Shown: positions 19,101 through 25,340 of the stretch, one piece after another | How the letters are laid out: every line of letters begins with the position of its first letter | Numbering within the stretch: the stretch's first letter is position 1 | Notes under the pieces: generated by a model | What the model saw: the letters and a program-made list of their open reading frames with translations, nothing else | What the model was told of the DNA's origin: nothing | Database searches by the model: none | DNA from: a virus | DNA length: 61,446 nt | IMG/VR virus record: IMGVR_UViG_3300021347_000002 | Span: 1 to 61,446 of that record | Direction: 5' to 3' (one strand) | Position numbers and translations under genes: made by a program

Positions 19101-20881
19101 CCTCATCTGCTGGTAAGACCGTAGAGGGTATGGCTAAAGTGATGCAGAACCTAACGGGTAAGTCGATGCTGTTCAAGACACTCGGCTCCGTTGGTTTCTA
19201 CCTCCGTAACATCTTAGGAAACGTATTGTTCTTCGGTCCTGCTCAAGGTGTGTCGCTCTCAACAATGGGCGGGACTATGTCAGATTCTTATAATTCTATC
19301 AAAGGAATCCTGAATCCTGACCAGATAGATGCAGAGCTTACTGAGATGGTAGGTCTTGGAGTATTTGGTGACGAGCTTCGTGCTGGTATGATCAAGGAGT
19401 TACTCGACGGTAAGAGTGAAACCTTCCTTGATAAGCTCAACAACATCCTCGACAAGGTTCCTGACGATAAAGCATCAGGAGTTAAAGGAGTCACTACAAA
19501 GACTAGAGAGAAGGTTAAGTCACTAGAGGAAGCACTCATGAGACTGTCCTCTAACATCGACGGAGTATACAAAGTCCAATACTACAAGCACGAGCTGGGC
19601 GTCTTAAAAGAAGCAGTCGCTAAGTATCCTGATTCAGATCTCGCCGAGAAGGTGAAAGATAATGAAGATATCCTGAAACGCATGGCAGCTGACAAGGTTA
19701 AGCGGACTGCCCAGTCATTGAGCCAAGCCCCACCGATCATTAGTAAGCTATCAAAGTCTAGCTACGGTATGCTCTTCGCTCCGTTCATCCGATTCAAAAC
19801 GGAAGTGCCACGTATCGTGTTCAATACATACGAGCTGGCGAAGGAAGAAATGGCTAGCGATAACCCATTGATAAAAGCTAGAGGTAAGCGGAGACGTATC
19901 GCCATGACATCAATGGTAGGTGGGTTCTCGTTAGGACTACCAGCAGCGGCGGCACTGCTTATGGCAGGGATTGGTAACGACGAAGACGAAGCACTTAGAA
20001 AGTCAATGCCGTCCTACTTGAGGGGGCATTCGTTCTTCTTCTATAGGTGGAACGGCGAACTCCAGTCAATCGACCTGACTTATGTAAACCCATTCAGCAT
20101 CATGGCTGATCCAGTGGCGCGCAGTTTCCAAGAAATAACAAGAGGCAACGCCGATGGCGCAGTTGGTTCATTCCTGAAAGGGTTCTTCTTCGACCAGTAT
20201 CTCGATGAACAGATCCTTGCAGGGGCTGTTCAAGACGCAATGGATAACCGAGATGCCAAGACAGACCGACCGATCTCCATCGATAAGGTGGACGGGTTCT
20301 CTGTCGCGTTCGCTAAGAGGTTCGCCTATGTCATGGACACAGCTTACAATCCGCGCCTGTTGAGTGATGCATGGGACGCATACAAAGCTATGGGGACAGA
20401 CTACGAAGAATTAAGCGACTCGCCTGTTGGTGAGTTCTTCAGTGGCACACTGCCATTCAGAATCCACGATGTGGATGAGGAAGCTCAGTTCCGTAGGTTC
20501 ATCCGAGACCACAAGGATCGGGTGAATGAAGTGAAGTCTAAGAAGTATCGCATGTATAGCGACCAGCCCATCAGTGAAGATGAGATCCGCGACATCTACA
20601 ACGATGAAGCAGATGATCTAATCACATTGAACAAGGAAATGTATACCGTGATGCAAGGATTCAAAGGTCTAGGCATCGAGGACAGGGAACAGTTCAACAT
20701 GATGAAGGGTGCGGGAATCGGGAAAGATAAAGCAAGACTCCTTAGAGTCGGCATATCAGATAGACTAACCCCCAATGTCGGGTTCCTTGAAGGACTCCAA
20801 CAAAGGGGGCTAGCTGATCGTATCTCTCCTATGCTAGAAGAGAAGAACAAGAGGGCTAGGTATCACAGACTAGACGACTGA
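10172..20881 (+). CDS. Giant polyvalent protein (3569 aa), probably packaged and ejected
   Basis: This single frame occupies 18% of the genome. The N-terminal third is helical with hydrophobic Gly/Ala stretches. Residues 860-908 are seven APEVTEA repeats, and 965-988 and about 1030-1077 are histone-H1-like Lys/Ala tracts. Two related zincin-like blocks follow: residues 2114-2121 (LEEYVHAF, first zinc His replaced by Glu) and 2379-2383 (HETIH, intact HExxH), each followed by an acidic helix and a basic amphipathic FFKRI..SMFRK / IIARYVRSMFARL segment. The C-terminus, with MLFAPFIRFKTEVPR, LPSYLRGH-like and DLTYVNPFS motifs, resembles large polyvalent protein domains (LPD38-like). Such proteins are carried in the virion and enter the host with the DNA. 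Exact activities are unknown. Confidence 0.85.
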   Translation: MTEFQDYSDWVKQRPVSSDSTQNKVDYSNYLRKTHLDSNEYSLEVENSIQNELYGSLVSSGDIEEGDVDAFSSLTTPQAISSEAKMDIIQSRIDPKSSSWQAITAYKTAEADGLPPEEVQRLKTNAGFIADREYDSMKRQMVRNGELAFAAFTNLDGSREIVAGDAAIGANLSDALKASKMGEVTLSDALAAQQQMTPAFGTKVPAFKASRYSQASAIMSELIRGDEKTNNLLQAHAELRAGEEDEGFMDQAANVVNAFGDAFVGIFSSEKREQNSAMFRAKDVTRDEAVADMMLRVNSSNALPEGEEFTAQEIGAAFDHAVLERATAQNMFDQYTGEEAGRNLRISSTGMPIMASDVLANEDLFNDTVKGSTLDDNQKDFLRQTRTSVLTDRFEDYSEMFKRSAVEDQWSQALIEGANQGKKNHEILNDFLKDEDNYSLVTQRSKGIAWSLVNSIGTLAAAIPAAAGNKMATDYLADVAQKNSDRQQIARLFGQEYGYAGEIGETIAPMVTDISATAFLSAGTFGTGGAAYVAAKSGSVAVAKTVTKSYVNHVVKSVPRSVFRIKGAKYQGKLSDAINIAVKKGHSDLTMDVLKEFNSEVVRKAGIASAAAIPAATRSSAATYGAITNALRSDTDMSDEEIRDKALGAGMMSGAITGIITGGFSALGRGGLDDALLRGMTFRDMTKVVSKMTNVTNKTNLDANVKAALRKSIAESAKKAGLASAALTKKASRIRSRAGEIAVAVGRNFGDEAVEEGLDEFFNSFVEDAALDQDTPMFERLSQSYHAAVLGGIMGAGAPAVQKAGAALRRQRGITFSQVDRMTSEVAQSASENLKANGSPVAAAVLERLFQTPLREMVAAPEVTEAAPEVTEAAPEVTEAAPEVTEAAPEVTEAAPEVTEAAPEVTEADTLEEVVEEPTEVEGDPASVEEAFKNNPDEAKDLSLDEVNERESNEEPDKSKPRKKAKKKVGKKKVAKKKVAKKKVAKKIEEEEEIVYDLDEETMADLQAELEEETGQKEAEPTPAEETAARKAVAKKAVAKKAAAKKAAAKKAAAAKKAAKKTVAKKVVKKSKLKKRIERKEKDPFYIVPDPKQAKNFYNEKDFLSSGVNPEEVTDENGEIVLSTEEREIADKVFALSKKGFPVNFTKQARYGVDLSKHQENDGRDRISTVLAREVYNRFPVLQPTESTAKGLDKFSTGAAKYGAKKVTHYDPVTGKRKNLSVKGYLDINGNGVFNNDPITMTEMLARDIPVFIPKEFRDSPLLNPSFTNHFDPQSGQLLGLQKPHKKDPNRIELVRKEIRRTEEPYDFSAFLSLANLKFIRPDDKPAYKQIRSWKFIIGKEEGKAPARGNYLEGSFIKKTGDSVFVRRKAEDADTVKINALRKELKALENTPFKDPEAKAAARRKIQDKLALARGRTITIPISKLSDFDRNWVENVPTDKELSAPDPTLPLGVSLTNPRTGMPIEASNKTRHKMSDVLRSVGDFATLALPLASEANVTLSDGSTASSRGIKAVTNLLAPASRESFRRLESAMGFSVENIVTEIEIEYEILLNFFNIRQEILTDQQKLGKNTTHKLSPLQFNKGVDLLLRHMSLDVDESSLRTQKGIISKQKIKKARMQAASDLISRYSDNYGGSPIENVRNFLLKDVVNNKRFMETGRMPDLMGLVRLSADKYVKQSITRGSVEKERDTESLDDLSFEGSIGMFDAQAVVGSLDMLDVDLGSLPDSFASIVDRAILEVNENEELRGELEALYIDSILINSPTSSIDEVPNLSTKNLIEGVADIISMAGYDSPSSKNALAFKRAVEQSEYFTPQSSLRIALESIYYGDGDPVRIGNYLAKLKRRQDRYRPDLSISEYRAYTESYEEGERMALEEERGEPITLTEKGMEIAAEGGATPTRYARRLVRKKQEKESVPAIEGLSTVKEQMDIVQGKDVFDALSEEDKNIIKGIQATVLKGDLSLEEKENLRDITSRIISPRTSESELEEIRDEVKRIIGRANNNASQNSASQAATPMERKLMRADNIAEIGRLGLEHDSPDTVVEALKTISTESDNPSHKLVADLLLEDESFLSSVDFHIVDSPANFAGQYVYRTDGTHRVAINIDTGNKLGLENVLLEEYVHAFLSDVTKSNADQRSDQQNEAVERLNRIYKLAEKQYRAKGIKDPMLEDAFVDFDEFLAKFLLSPKLQASIKSLEAPADQRGFFKRIIDSILSMFRKRKVSKTEAVEYGKALQDVIDLAKSPTLAQLPPLTQDAARVAKETSSILSRVQEETVKHEERKENRMTSEEAVDDTVSDEPVTFESEKSRKIMEVEAYLRSRIPRGLSLQEAALLDIGSIARLDQGNFNSDGIQIVEFDFKAFEVATRGMDMVGAKVYAEKTLLHETIHSASYNVLTVEEITTLEESLSDEDYASIAETYFRTDEAIAEAKAKLDSENVEEAALIRRQLAEEHLRMNSERILSGTTTEEDAEFWSSDPSLLSIIARYVRSMFARLAAIRRAQGGSGVLDEMLIRIHDEVTLIQNGYVSYDPSMEFNTDDPEESLNKFNEILKRDIGSGQPEGVALQAQVGASSASDVDFSNIPKLLELSMVEFKTYKSPKTWFARNFKGDVDLPVKRIMEQRAEFERASTRVLKTFHTEFNKIIERDFGEMTQELSDKINLAQGYSPTSLVKEEFYREVEEEHRLTVRQINKDDSLTDVQKKEQKAESRRIKEKKIEELENVKIAEHQQSVDKALDDIRQTSPDLAAKITLMREELIRPIQKIMTKEDSGISEELRARIDRTGGIYLTRQYKIFNDPTYAQKVLEDPDFQTAREFAIEYFTNQMGLSEADATEAMKVFVQQYDTGLQGSGTPLTKSYKKIMKNLSRRKDLPIALRNLMGEYGLEESTKGEPATNLLLRTFATVSSLAAQQKFRSNIVKWGDESKSIISKADRDADTEKFGDYVLLLDPKTAVKGDPLAGMYAAADTVKDLREVLTASPIGIDSSSAGKTVEGMAKVMQNLTGKSMLFKTLGSVGFYLRNILGNVLFFGPAQGVSLSTMGGTMSDSYNSIKGILNPDQIDAELTEMVGLGVFGDELRAGMIKELLDGKSETFLDKLNNILDKVPDDKASGVKGVTTKTREKVKSLEEALMRLSSNIDGVYKVQYYKHELGVLKEAVAKYPDSDLAEKVKDNEDILKRMAADKVKRTAQSLSQAPPIISKLSKSSYGMLFAPFIRFKTEVPRIVFNTYELAKEEMASDNPLIKARGKRRRIAMTSMVGGFSLGLPAAAALLMAGIGNDEDEALRKSMPSYLRGHSFFFYRWNGELQSIDLTYVNPFSIMADPVARSFQEITRGNADGAVGSFLKGFFFDQYLDEQILAGAVQDAMDNRDAKTDRPISIDKVDGFSVAFAKRFAYVMDTAYNPRLLSDAWDAYKAMGTDYEELSDSPVGEFFSGTLPFRIHDVDEEAQFRRFIRDHKDRVNEVKSKKYRMYSDQPISEDEIRDIYNDEADDLITLNKEMYTVMQGFKGLGIEDREQFNMMKGAGIGKDKARLLRVGISDRLTPNVGFLEGLQQRGLADRISPMLEEKNKRARYHRLDD
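12749..12895 (+). repeat. Seven tandem 21-bp repeats inside the giant gene
   Basis: Seven copies of GCXCCTGAAGTTACAGAAGCT encode APEVTEA. Copies differ almost only at the third base of the first Ala codon, so the array is recent and probably unstable in length. It forms an acidic linker before the Lys-rich segments. Confidence 0.95.
13063..13400 (+). repeat. Lys/Ala-rich histone-like coding repeats
   Basis: Two blocks of short repeats (AAGAAGAAAGTAGCT, then GCTGCTAAGAAA units), separated by an acidic stretch at 13135-13250, encode KKKVAKK and AAKKA runs. The composition is that of histone H1 C-terminal tails. The likely effect is DNA binding by the protein inside the capsid or after ejection. 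Confidence 0.85.
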
Positions 20882-21279
20882 TCCTCTTCTACCTCAGCCT
20901 GTATCTTATCGACACATTCTAGTATGTTACGAACCGTCCTACATAAGGCGGGGCCAGCTTCCATCTCCGCCCTTACAAGTTTGTAAGCGTGGAGGGGAGC
21001 TGTGTGGTCTTTGAATCCGAAGAGGGAGGCTATGCCCGTGAAGGGTAACCCGACTACGTCCCTAACTAAGGTCAACGCAACTCGACGAGGTTTGACATAC
21101 GCCATCTCTCGTGTGTTCGTGAACAGTTCGATAGGGTGCGTCAGGTTATACTCTTTCGAGGTCTCACTTAGGACAACCCTTACGTGATCACGGACGTAAG
21201 TCGGCTGACCTTTGAGCCTCTTGATCCTACCCTCGAAGAGATCATCAAGATACTTTTTGGAATACTTCTTCTCGCTCAT
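20863..21279 (-). CDS. Standalone DnaA domain IV (origin-binding HTH) protein
   Basis: 138 residues. About 60-108 match the C-terminal DNA-binding domain of DnaA: RRVALTLVRDVVGLPFTGIASLFGFKDHTAPLHAYKLVR, where the segment GFKDHTAPLHAY (88-99) aligns with the DnaA signature loop (G.DH(S/T)..LHA). The AAA+ domain of DnaA is absent, so it cannot unwind an origin alone. It could recognise DnaA boxes, direct or block host DnaA, or act as a regulator. It is convergent with the giant gene, overlapping its end by 19 bases, and overlaps the upstream membrane gene by ATGA. Confidence 0.82.
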   Translation of the reverse strand: MSEKKYSKKYLDDLFEGRIKRLKGQPTYVRDHVRVVLSETSKEYNLTHPIELFTNTREMAYVKPRRVALTLVRDVVGLPFTGIASLFGFKDHTAPLHAYKLVRAEMEAGPALCRTVRNILECVDKIQAEVEEDQSSSL

Positions 21280-21419
21280 CTGTTCAGTTTAGCTTTCTTA
21301 TCTGCACGTTCCTTCATCTTACGGAAGCGGCGGTCTTCAGTCTTGATCGCATTCAAGGAGACGACCACAACGGTTAAGGGTAGCAACAATATGATGCCAA
21401 TGATTTGTAGGTAGTTCAT
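21276..21419 (-). CDS. Small membrane protein, 47 aa
   Basis: ATG at 21419, one base after the stop of the preceding gene; TGA overlaps the next ATG (ATGA). Residues 4-21 are a single hydrophobic transmembrane helix (LQIIGIILLLPLTVVVV), followed by a basic cytoplasmic-type tail. The tight packing in the operon supports a real gene. Function unknown. Confidence 0.65.
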   Translation of the reverse strand: MNYLQIIGIILLLPLTVVVVSLNAIKTEDRRFRKMKERADKKAKLNR

Positions 21420-21420
21420 G

Positions 21421-21891
21421 TTACTGCGAGTCTACGTATTCTTTGATCCCCTTCTTGAGGTTGTCGATGTCTTCCTTACCGAACCATTCAAGGAACTGCA
21501 TTGCCTTCAGATCGATAGATAGTTTCTTCTTAGCAGCCCATCCATCATCGACTTCAAAGGTGAGCATCATTGTCCCATCTACTTTAGAGACTCCAGTTCG
21601 ACTACAGATCTCACCATCGAAATAATCGTTGGGGTCTTCAGCTACTGCATAAGGCTCTGCCTCGACGACCTCACCCTCGTTGAGGGCGGTGATCAACTCA
21701 TAATCTTGCGACGACACAGGCTCCCGCCAGTCAGGCGATGACGTAAAGTCACCACCACCCTCGCAGAACTCATCACGTTTCGCCTTACGCGGAAACGAGT
21801 AGTAGGTTACGCCATACCGTTTGCCAGTATTAGCACTCACGTTGTGGCCAAGTGACCACTCCATTGCATAGTAATGTCTATTTCTTCTCAT
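21421..21891 (-). CDS. Hypothetical early protein, 156 aa
   Basis: A soluble acidic protein with an N-terminal aromatic segment (HYYAMEWSLGHN) and a C-terminal helix. I recognise no family. The leader is AAACCAAATAAAACA, the A/C-rich type found across this region, with no Shine-Dalgarno. The middle (YFDGEICSRTG... MMLTFEVDDGW) looks beta-rich. Confidence 0.65.
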   Translation of the reverse strand: MRRNRHYYAMEWSLGHNVSANTGKRYGVTYYSFPRKAKRDEFCEGGGDFTSSPDWREPVSSQDYELITALNEGEVVEAEPYAVAEDPNDYFDGEICSRTGVSKVDGTMMLTFEVDDGWAAKKKLSIDLKAMQFLEWFGKEDIDNLKKGIKEYVDSQ

Positions 21892-21895
21892 TGTT

Positions 21896-22186
21896 TTATT
21901 TGGTTTTAGTTTCTGTTTGGTCTTTGATTACCTTCCGCCGACGACCAGCTGGAAGAAGAGATACGAATTCACCGGACCACCCACCTCTCGGTGAGTCGTT
22001 ACCGGTCTCGAAATGCTTGCCTTCCACGAAGCCAAGGCGAAGGAGGAGGTTCTTCAGGAAGAGCGCATGGTCTGCACTCTTCTTTGAGAACCTTCCGGTC
22101 CCGCTGTAGTAGTTAGGATACAGGCGATCCTTCACTCGGGCTAGTGAGGCGAGGGCTTCACCCTCACGGTGGGTTAATTTCTTCAT
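21896..22186 (-). CDS. Hypothetical early protein, 96 aa
   Basis: Basic protein beginning MKKLTHREGEALASLARVKDR and ending in a Lys/Thr tail (KDQTETKTK) whose codons are the A/C-rich leader of the next gene. This shows how coding ends and leaders share sequence here. No family recognised. It shares one base with the upstream stop. Confidence 0.6.
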   Translation of the reverse strand: MKKLTHREGEALASLARVKDRLYPNYYSGTGRFSKKSADHALFLKNLLLRLGFVEGKHFETGNDSPRGGWSGEFVSLLPAGRRRKVIKDQTETKTK

Positions 22187-22437
22187 TAGTCTGTGTGGTT
22201 GTGTCCGATGTATACGGACATGTGTTCTTCAAGGTCAGCGACCTCATTCAGGATTTCCACAATCGGGCCATACTTCGCGGCGTCCAGATAGACGACACGG
22301 CTTAGGGTCCGGTTAGAGAGCCAGCACATGTTGCTCTCCTTGTGGTAGTTTAACGTCTCCCATCCGGCCAGTAGGCCGAGGGACTTCTGTAGTTGAGTCA
22401 GCTCAAGATGAGCCACTTCTATTGGCATTATTGTCAT
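22186..22437 (-). CDS. Hypothetical early protein, 83 aa
   Basis: Small mixed alpha/beta protein (AHLELTQLQKSLGLLAGWETLNYHKE...). There are two possible starts three codons apart (MTIM); the first follows the leader AACAAATAAACCA. No family recognised. Its C-terminus (IGHNHTD) ends at the start of the next gene. Confidence 0.6.
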   Translation of the reverse strand: MTIMPIEVAHLELTQLQKSLGLLAGWETLNYHKESNMCWLSNRTLSRVVYLDAAKYGPIVEILNEVADLEEHMSVYIGHNHTD

Positions 22438-22448
22438 TGGTTTATTTG

Positions 22449-22631
22449 TTAAAGGTTAAGGGTTATTTGTTTAAGTCTAAGGGTGAAGCCTAACTCTTTC
22501 AGAGCTTGGATGTCACCATCAGTTAAGGACTTACGTCCTGTCAGCTTCTGTATGGATCGCTGCACTGCGGCATCTGCCACGTATGTCAGCGTGTTTCCAT
22601 ACACTTCTCGTTGGGTTACTTCTATTATCAT
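22449..22631 (-). CDS. Hypothetical early protein, 60 aa
   Basis: Preceded by the typical leader AACAAATAAACCA. The segment KSLTDGDIQALKELGFTLRLK could be a small helix-turn-helix-like unit, but this is not certain. No family recognised. Confidence 0.5.
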   Translation of the reverse strand: MIIEVTQREVYGNTLTYVADAAVQRSIQKLTGRKSLTDGDIQALKELGFTLRLKQITLNL

Positions 22632-22658
22632 TGGTTTATTTGTTCTTTGGTTAAATGT

Positions 22659-23048
22659 TTACTCGCTTGCTCGATGGCAAGAGGTGCATAGAAAGACAAC
22701 GTCTAAGCGGTTCTCTTCTGCGTAGCCTTTGTGGTGGTGTGCTTCGATTCTCATCTGAGAGTTACCGCACTTGGTGCAAGATGTAGGTCTCGTAAGAACA
22801 CCCTTCTTGATCGCCCGCCTCACGGCTTCATGTGCGCTCTTCTTCTCGGGTGACTTCTTGTAGGCGGCTCTCCTTCGGTCAGCGTAGACATCTTTCTTTT
22901 TAAGGTAGTCCTTTCGCTGTGCTTTGTGTTTGCAGGCACGGCACTGCGTCTGAAATCCGTCTGGCTTGCAAGCGTCTCTGTTGAAGTCAATCTCAGGCAA
23001 CTCCTGCTTACAGCCGGAGCATAGTTTCATACTGGTCTCCTGTTTCAT
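22659..23048 (-). CDS. HNH-type endonuclease-like protein with zinc fingers
   Basis: 129 residues from the ATG at 23048, one base after the upstream stop. The N-terminal zinc ribbon (CSGCKQEL...CRAC) resembles the recognition finger of phage HNH proteins. A basic helical linker follows, then a C-terminal CTKCG...IEAHHHKGY...LDVVFLCTSCH block that fits an HNH/treble-clef nuclease with CxxC pairs. A free-standing homing endonuclease or packaging-type nicking enzyme is likely. Start at 23030 is an alternative. Confidence 0.75.
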   Translation of the reverse strand: MKQETSMKLCSGCKQELPEIDFNRDACKPDGFQTQCRACKHKAQRKDYLKKKDVYADRRRAAYKKSPEKKSAHEAVRRAIKKGVLTRPTSCTKCGNSQMRIEAHHHKGYAEENRLDVVFLCTSCHRASE

Positions 23049-23049
23049 A

Positions 23050-23352
23050 CTAATACTTTGGTTCAATACATTGACGGGCGTAGTCCACATCACACTGGCG
23101 GATCTTACCTTTAACGGTAGCACGTAACGTCCTACGGTGGGCAGGAGTCAGCCGCTTGTTCTTGTTCATGTAGCGAAGCGCATCAGGGTGGGGGTCCACC
23201 CACATCCAGTTACGTTTTAGTCCGCCGTCTTCAACGTAACAACTAGTCAGGCTCAGTAGTCCTGCCCGAACGAGGGGGATGTCACTCTCCCTTACGTCAT
23301 CCGATTGTGTCCCCTCTGCGAGGGCCAGTATTCTTTTCTCGTCTGCTTTCAT
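23050..23352 (-). CDS. Hypothetical early protein, 100 aa
   Basis: The open frame extends to 23394 inside the previous gene. The ATG at 23352, four bases past that stop, is preferred. The protein begins MKADEKRILALAEG and carries an aromatic patch (NWMWVDPHPDALRYM) and a basic region (RRTLRATVKGKIR). No family recognised. Confidence 0.55.
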   Translation of the reverse strand: MKADEKRILALAEGTQSDDVRESDIPLVRAGLLSLTSCYVEDGGLKRNWMWVDPHPDALRYMNKNKRLTPAHRRTLRATVKGKIRQCDVDYARQCIEPKY

Positions 23353-23356
23353 CAGT

Positions 23357-23638
23357 CTATTGTCTGCAAATTCCTTCCACGTTTTCTTGAACACACTGCT
23401 TCAAAGCGTGGAGATGCTCACACATCTCAGCCTTGTATGCCTCTGCTTCTCCCTCACCGTCTCCTTGCTTTACGTAATGGTTACGTGGATGGAAGCTCTC
23501 GAACGGGAACTTGTCACAGGCTTCCTCTAACGCACTGTTGAAGGTGGTCCACTCCTTCAAGAGGCTATTCTTAGAAGAGCCATTCATGTGGATTACAGGC
23601 ACGCCTGCACTATCGTTTGTCATATCAGTTTCTTTCAT
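23357..23638 (-). CDS. Conserved phage protein of unknown function, 93 aa
   Basis: The pattern IHMNGSSKNSLLKEW near residues 16-30, then an aromatic/His segment and a helical C-terminus, resembles a small protein family frequent in tailed phages (IH.NG.SK..L). No activity is known for it. Its ATG follows the leader AAATAAACAA. Confidence 0.6.
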   Translation of the reverse strand: MKETDMTNDSAGVPVIHMNGSSKNSLLKEWTTFNSALEEACDKFPFESFHPRNHYVKQGDGEGEAEAYKAEMCEHLHALKQCVQENVEGICRQ

Positions 23639-23681
23639 TTGTTTATTTCTACTAGGTGTTAGTTCATTCCAACACCGACTA

Positions 23682-23707
23682 AGGCTATGGCCCGAAGACC
23701 ATAGCCT
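23682..23707. other. Intergenic hairpin
   Basis: Nine-base perfect arms AGGCTATGG/CCATAGCCT around an 8-base loop, in the gap between two minus-strand early genes. No T-run follows on either strand, so it is more likely an mRNA processing or stability structure than a terminator. Confidence 0.5.
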
Positions 23708-23716
23708 ACGGCGGGG

Positions 23717-24037
23717 CTAGTGACTGAGGTTGAACGGGTTCTCTGGTGGCCCATGACACACGAAGAACCAGTCCTTCACTTCAGCATGCTCATCCTCTAC
23801 AAGCTTACCAATCCATGAGAAGATGTTCGCTTGTGGTGTCCCCCTCTGCACGACAGTCGAGGCTATCTTCACGGCAGGCTTGAGCTTGCGGTGGAACTCA
23901 GTATACGACACACGCTCTTTGTTCGCGGCGATCAACGAGTTGAATGCCTTCAACACAAGACGCTGGTCTTCAGCAGACAGCTTCTTGATCTGAGATACAC
24001 GATACTGGGTGCATTTAATCTGACCGTTTACAATCAT
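23717..24037 (-). CDS. Hypothetical early protein, 106 aa
   Basis: A mostly helical soluble protein (IKKLSAEDQRLVLKAFNSLIAANKERVSYTEFHRKLK). It starts five bases after the DUF932 stop. No family recognised. Confidence 0.6.
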   Translation of the reverse strand: MIVNGQIKCTQYRVSQIKKLSAEDQRLVLKAFNSLIAANKERVSYTEFHRKLKPAVKIASTVVQRGTPQANIFSWIGKLVEDEHAEVKDWFFVCHGPPENPFNLSH

Positions 24038-24042
24038 ATTAA

Positions 24043-25086
24043 CTAAGCACTAAGGGTTGCAGTAAGGACACGGCGACCAGCCTCAATAGAAGACTCATCA
24101 GCAGACAAGAGGTAGTCAGCGAACCGTGTCTTGTGCTTGGCAGCAGTGCCATACTCACTTGAGTATGCCTTACTAGCATTCGACGTGCGGACCCCAACAC
24201 CTTCACCACTAGTCCAATACTCAGTGGCCCCATTCAAGACATCATACCATGTCTCACCACGGTTACCCTTCCCACCGAATGCGAGATCCGTGATACCGGA
24301 TACGGTGTTCATGGTACGGGCTGAGAACTTCTCAGTCTTCATGGCATCCTGCAAGAAGTAACCTGCCACGATGGCATCGATGTCCTGCTCGGCTACCCTC
24401 TGGGCAGCGAGGATCTCCATCGCTTCGATGTGCTTACGCTGCCCTTCAATCAGACCAGAGATGCTCTTCGATAGGTCGGCGCACTTCACATCCACATCAC
24501 CACGGTGGGTGACCTTCAGATTAATGAAGCCCTTCTCATTGGAGAGAGCCTGCATGATTGAGTTCTTACACACAAGACGAAGGCCAGACAGGAAGACCCG
24601 AAGAGCTTCCCCGTTGTGACCACTCGTCACGTTCAGGTAGGTGTTATGCTTGTCACCATTCACATCATACTCACCCATCTTATACGACATGAAGAACATC
24701 TTCAGGTTGTTGAGGGTTCCCATCGACGACAACGTGGAATCACAGTCAGTCCGCCTCAACGCTTTGCTGATGGCCTTAGCAATCACCTCGTTCTTGATGA
24801 CCGAATATTTATCAGTCGCCATGTGTAACGGCACACGCCTGTCGTCCGGCGTCCTCGCTATGAGAGCGCGCTGCTTAGGCAACGGGATTGTCAGCCCGTC
24901 CAACGTAGCGTGGACACGGGCCTTCTCTATCGGGTGGAACACACCGTGACGCTTGGCATCACGAGGAGTTATGAACTCACCCGCCGACTCTACCTCAAGT
25001 CCGTGATACATTTTGTAGTCGCTTCCTTGCGGAACGAGGACGGTATCGAGTTCATTGATGGCTTCTATTGTTGTATTTGTTTCCAT
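24043..25086 (-). CDS. DUF932 phage/plasmid-like protein, 347 aa
   Basis: Matches the DUF932 pattern: a central LNVTSGHNGEALRVFLSGLRLVCKNS block (about 145-170), an upstream MATDKYSVIKNEV segment, and a C-terminal helical part with GVRTSNASKAYSSEYG. Members occur in many phages and plasmids. Function is unproven, and roles in recombination or anti-restriction are only guesses. It is the first gene after a good promoter at 25156-25183 and a long A/C-rich leader, so it probably leads the operon running down to the DnaA-like gene. Confidence 0.85.
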   Translation of the reverse strand: METNTTIEAINELDTVLVPQGSDYKMYHGLEVESAGEFITPRDAKRHGVFHPIEKARVHATLDGLTIPLPKQRALIARTPDDRRVPLHMATDKYSVIKNEVIAKAISKALRRTDCDSTLSSMGTLNNLKMFFMSYKMGEYDVNGDKHNTYLNVTSGHNGEALRVFLSGLRLVCKNSIMQALSNEKGFINLKVTHRGDVDVKCADLSKSISGLIEGQRKHIEAMEILAAQRVAEQDIDAIVAGYFLQDAMKTEKFSARTMNTVSGITDLAFGGKGNRGETWYDVLNGATEYWTSGEGVGVRTSNASKAYSSEYGTAAKHKTRFADYLLSADESSIEAGRRVLTATLSA

Positions 25087-25155
25087 TGTATTGGTTTCTT
25101 TCTTTGGTTTTGGTTTTGTTTGGTGCTGAGACTATTCTCTCAGCTGGATTAATTG

Positions 25156-25183
25156 ATAATAGGTTGTGACTAACTTGTGTCAA
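25156..25183 (-). promoter_or_regulatory. Sigma70-like promoter for the DUF932-DnaA-like operon
   Basis: On the minus strand, TTGACA (25183-25178), 16 bases, TATTAT (25161-25156). The -35 is perfect and the -10 is 5 of 6. Unlike other promoters here it leaves a leader of about 60 bases, rich in ACC and AAA. It follows terminator copy 2 for the upstream gene run. Confidence 0.75.
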
Positions 25184-25264
25184 ATTTATTTTCTTTCCCC
25201 GTAGATACTAGCTTCCAGCCGATTCCGATACCAGATTCAAGGTAAATGGTAAGGGATTCGGGGT

Positions 25265-25340
25265 AAAAAACTATTCTCTCTTACCCTTAGTTCTATAATA
25301 TATATACTATAGAACTAAGGGTCTGGAGAAAAAGTTTTTA
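25265..25340. terminator. Palindromic bidirectional terminator element, copy 2 (inverted)
   Basis: Same element as at 7530 and 29898 but inverted, in step with the minus-strand gene whose TAA it begins in. Read on the minus strand: AAAAACTTTTTCTCCAGACCC, AT palindrome with one changed base, then AAGGGTAAGAGAGAATAGTTTTTT. In that orientation its core shares the G variant with copy 3. It separates the 29.3-25.3 kb gene run from the promoter at 25183. Confidence 0.8.
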
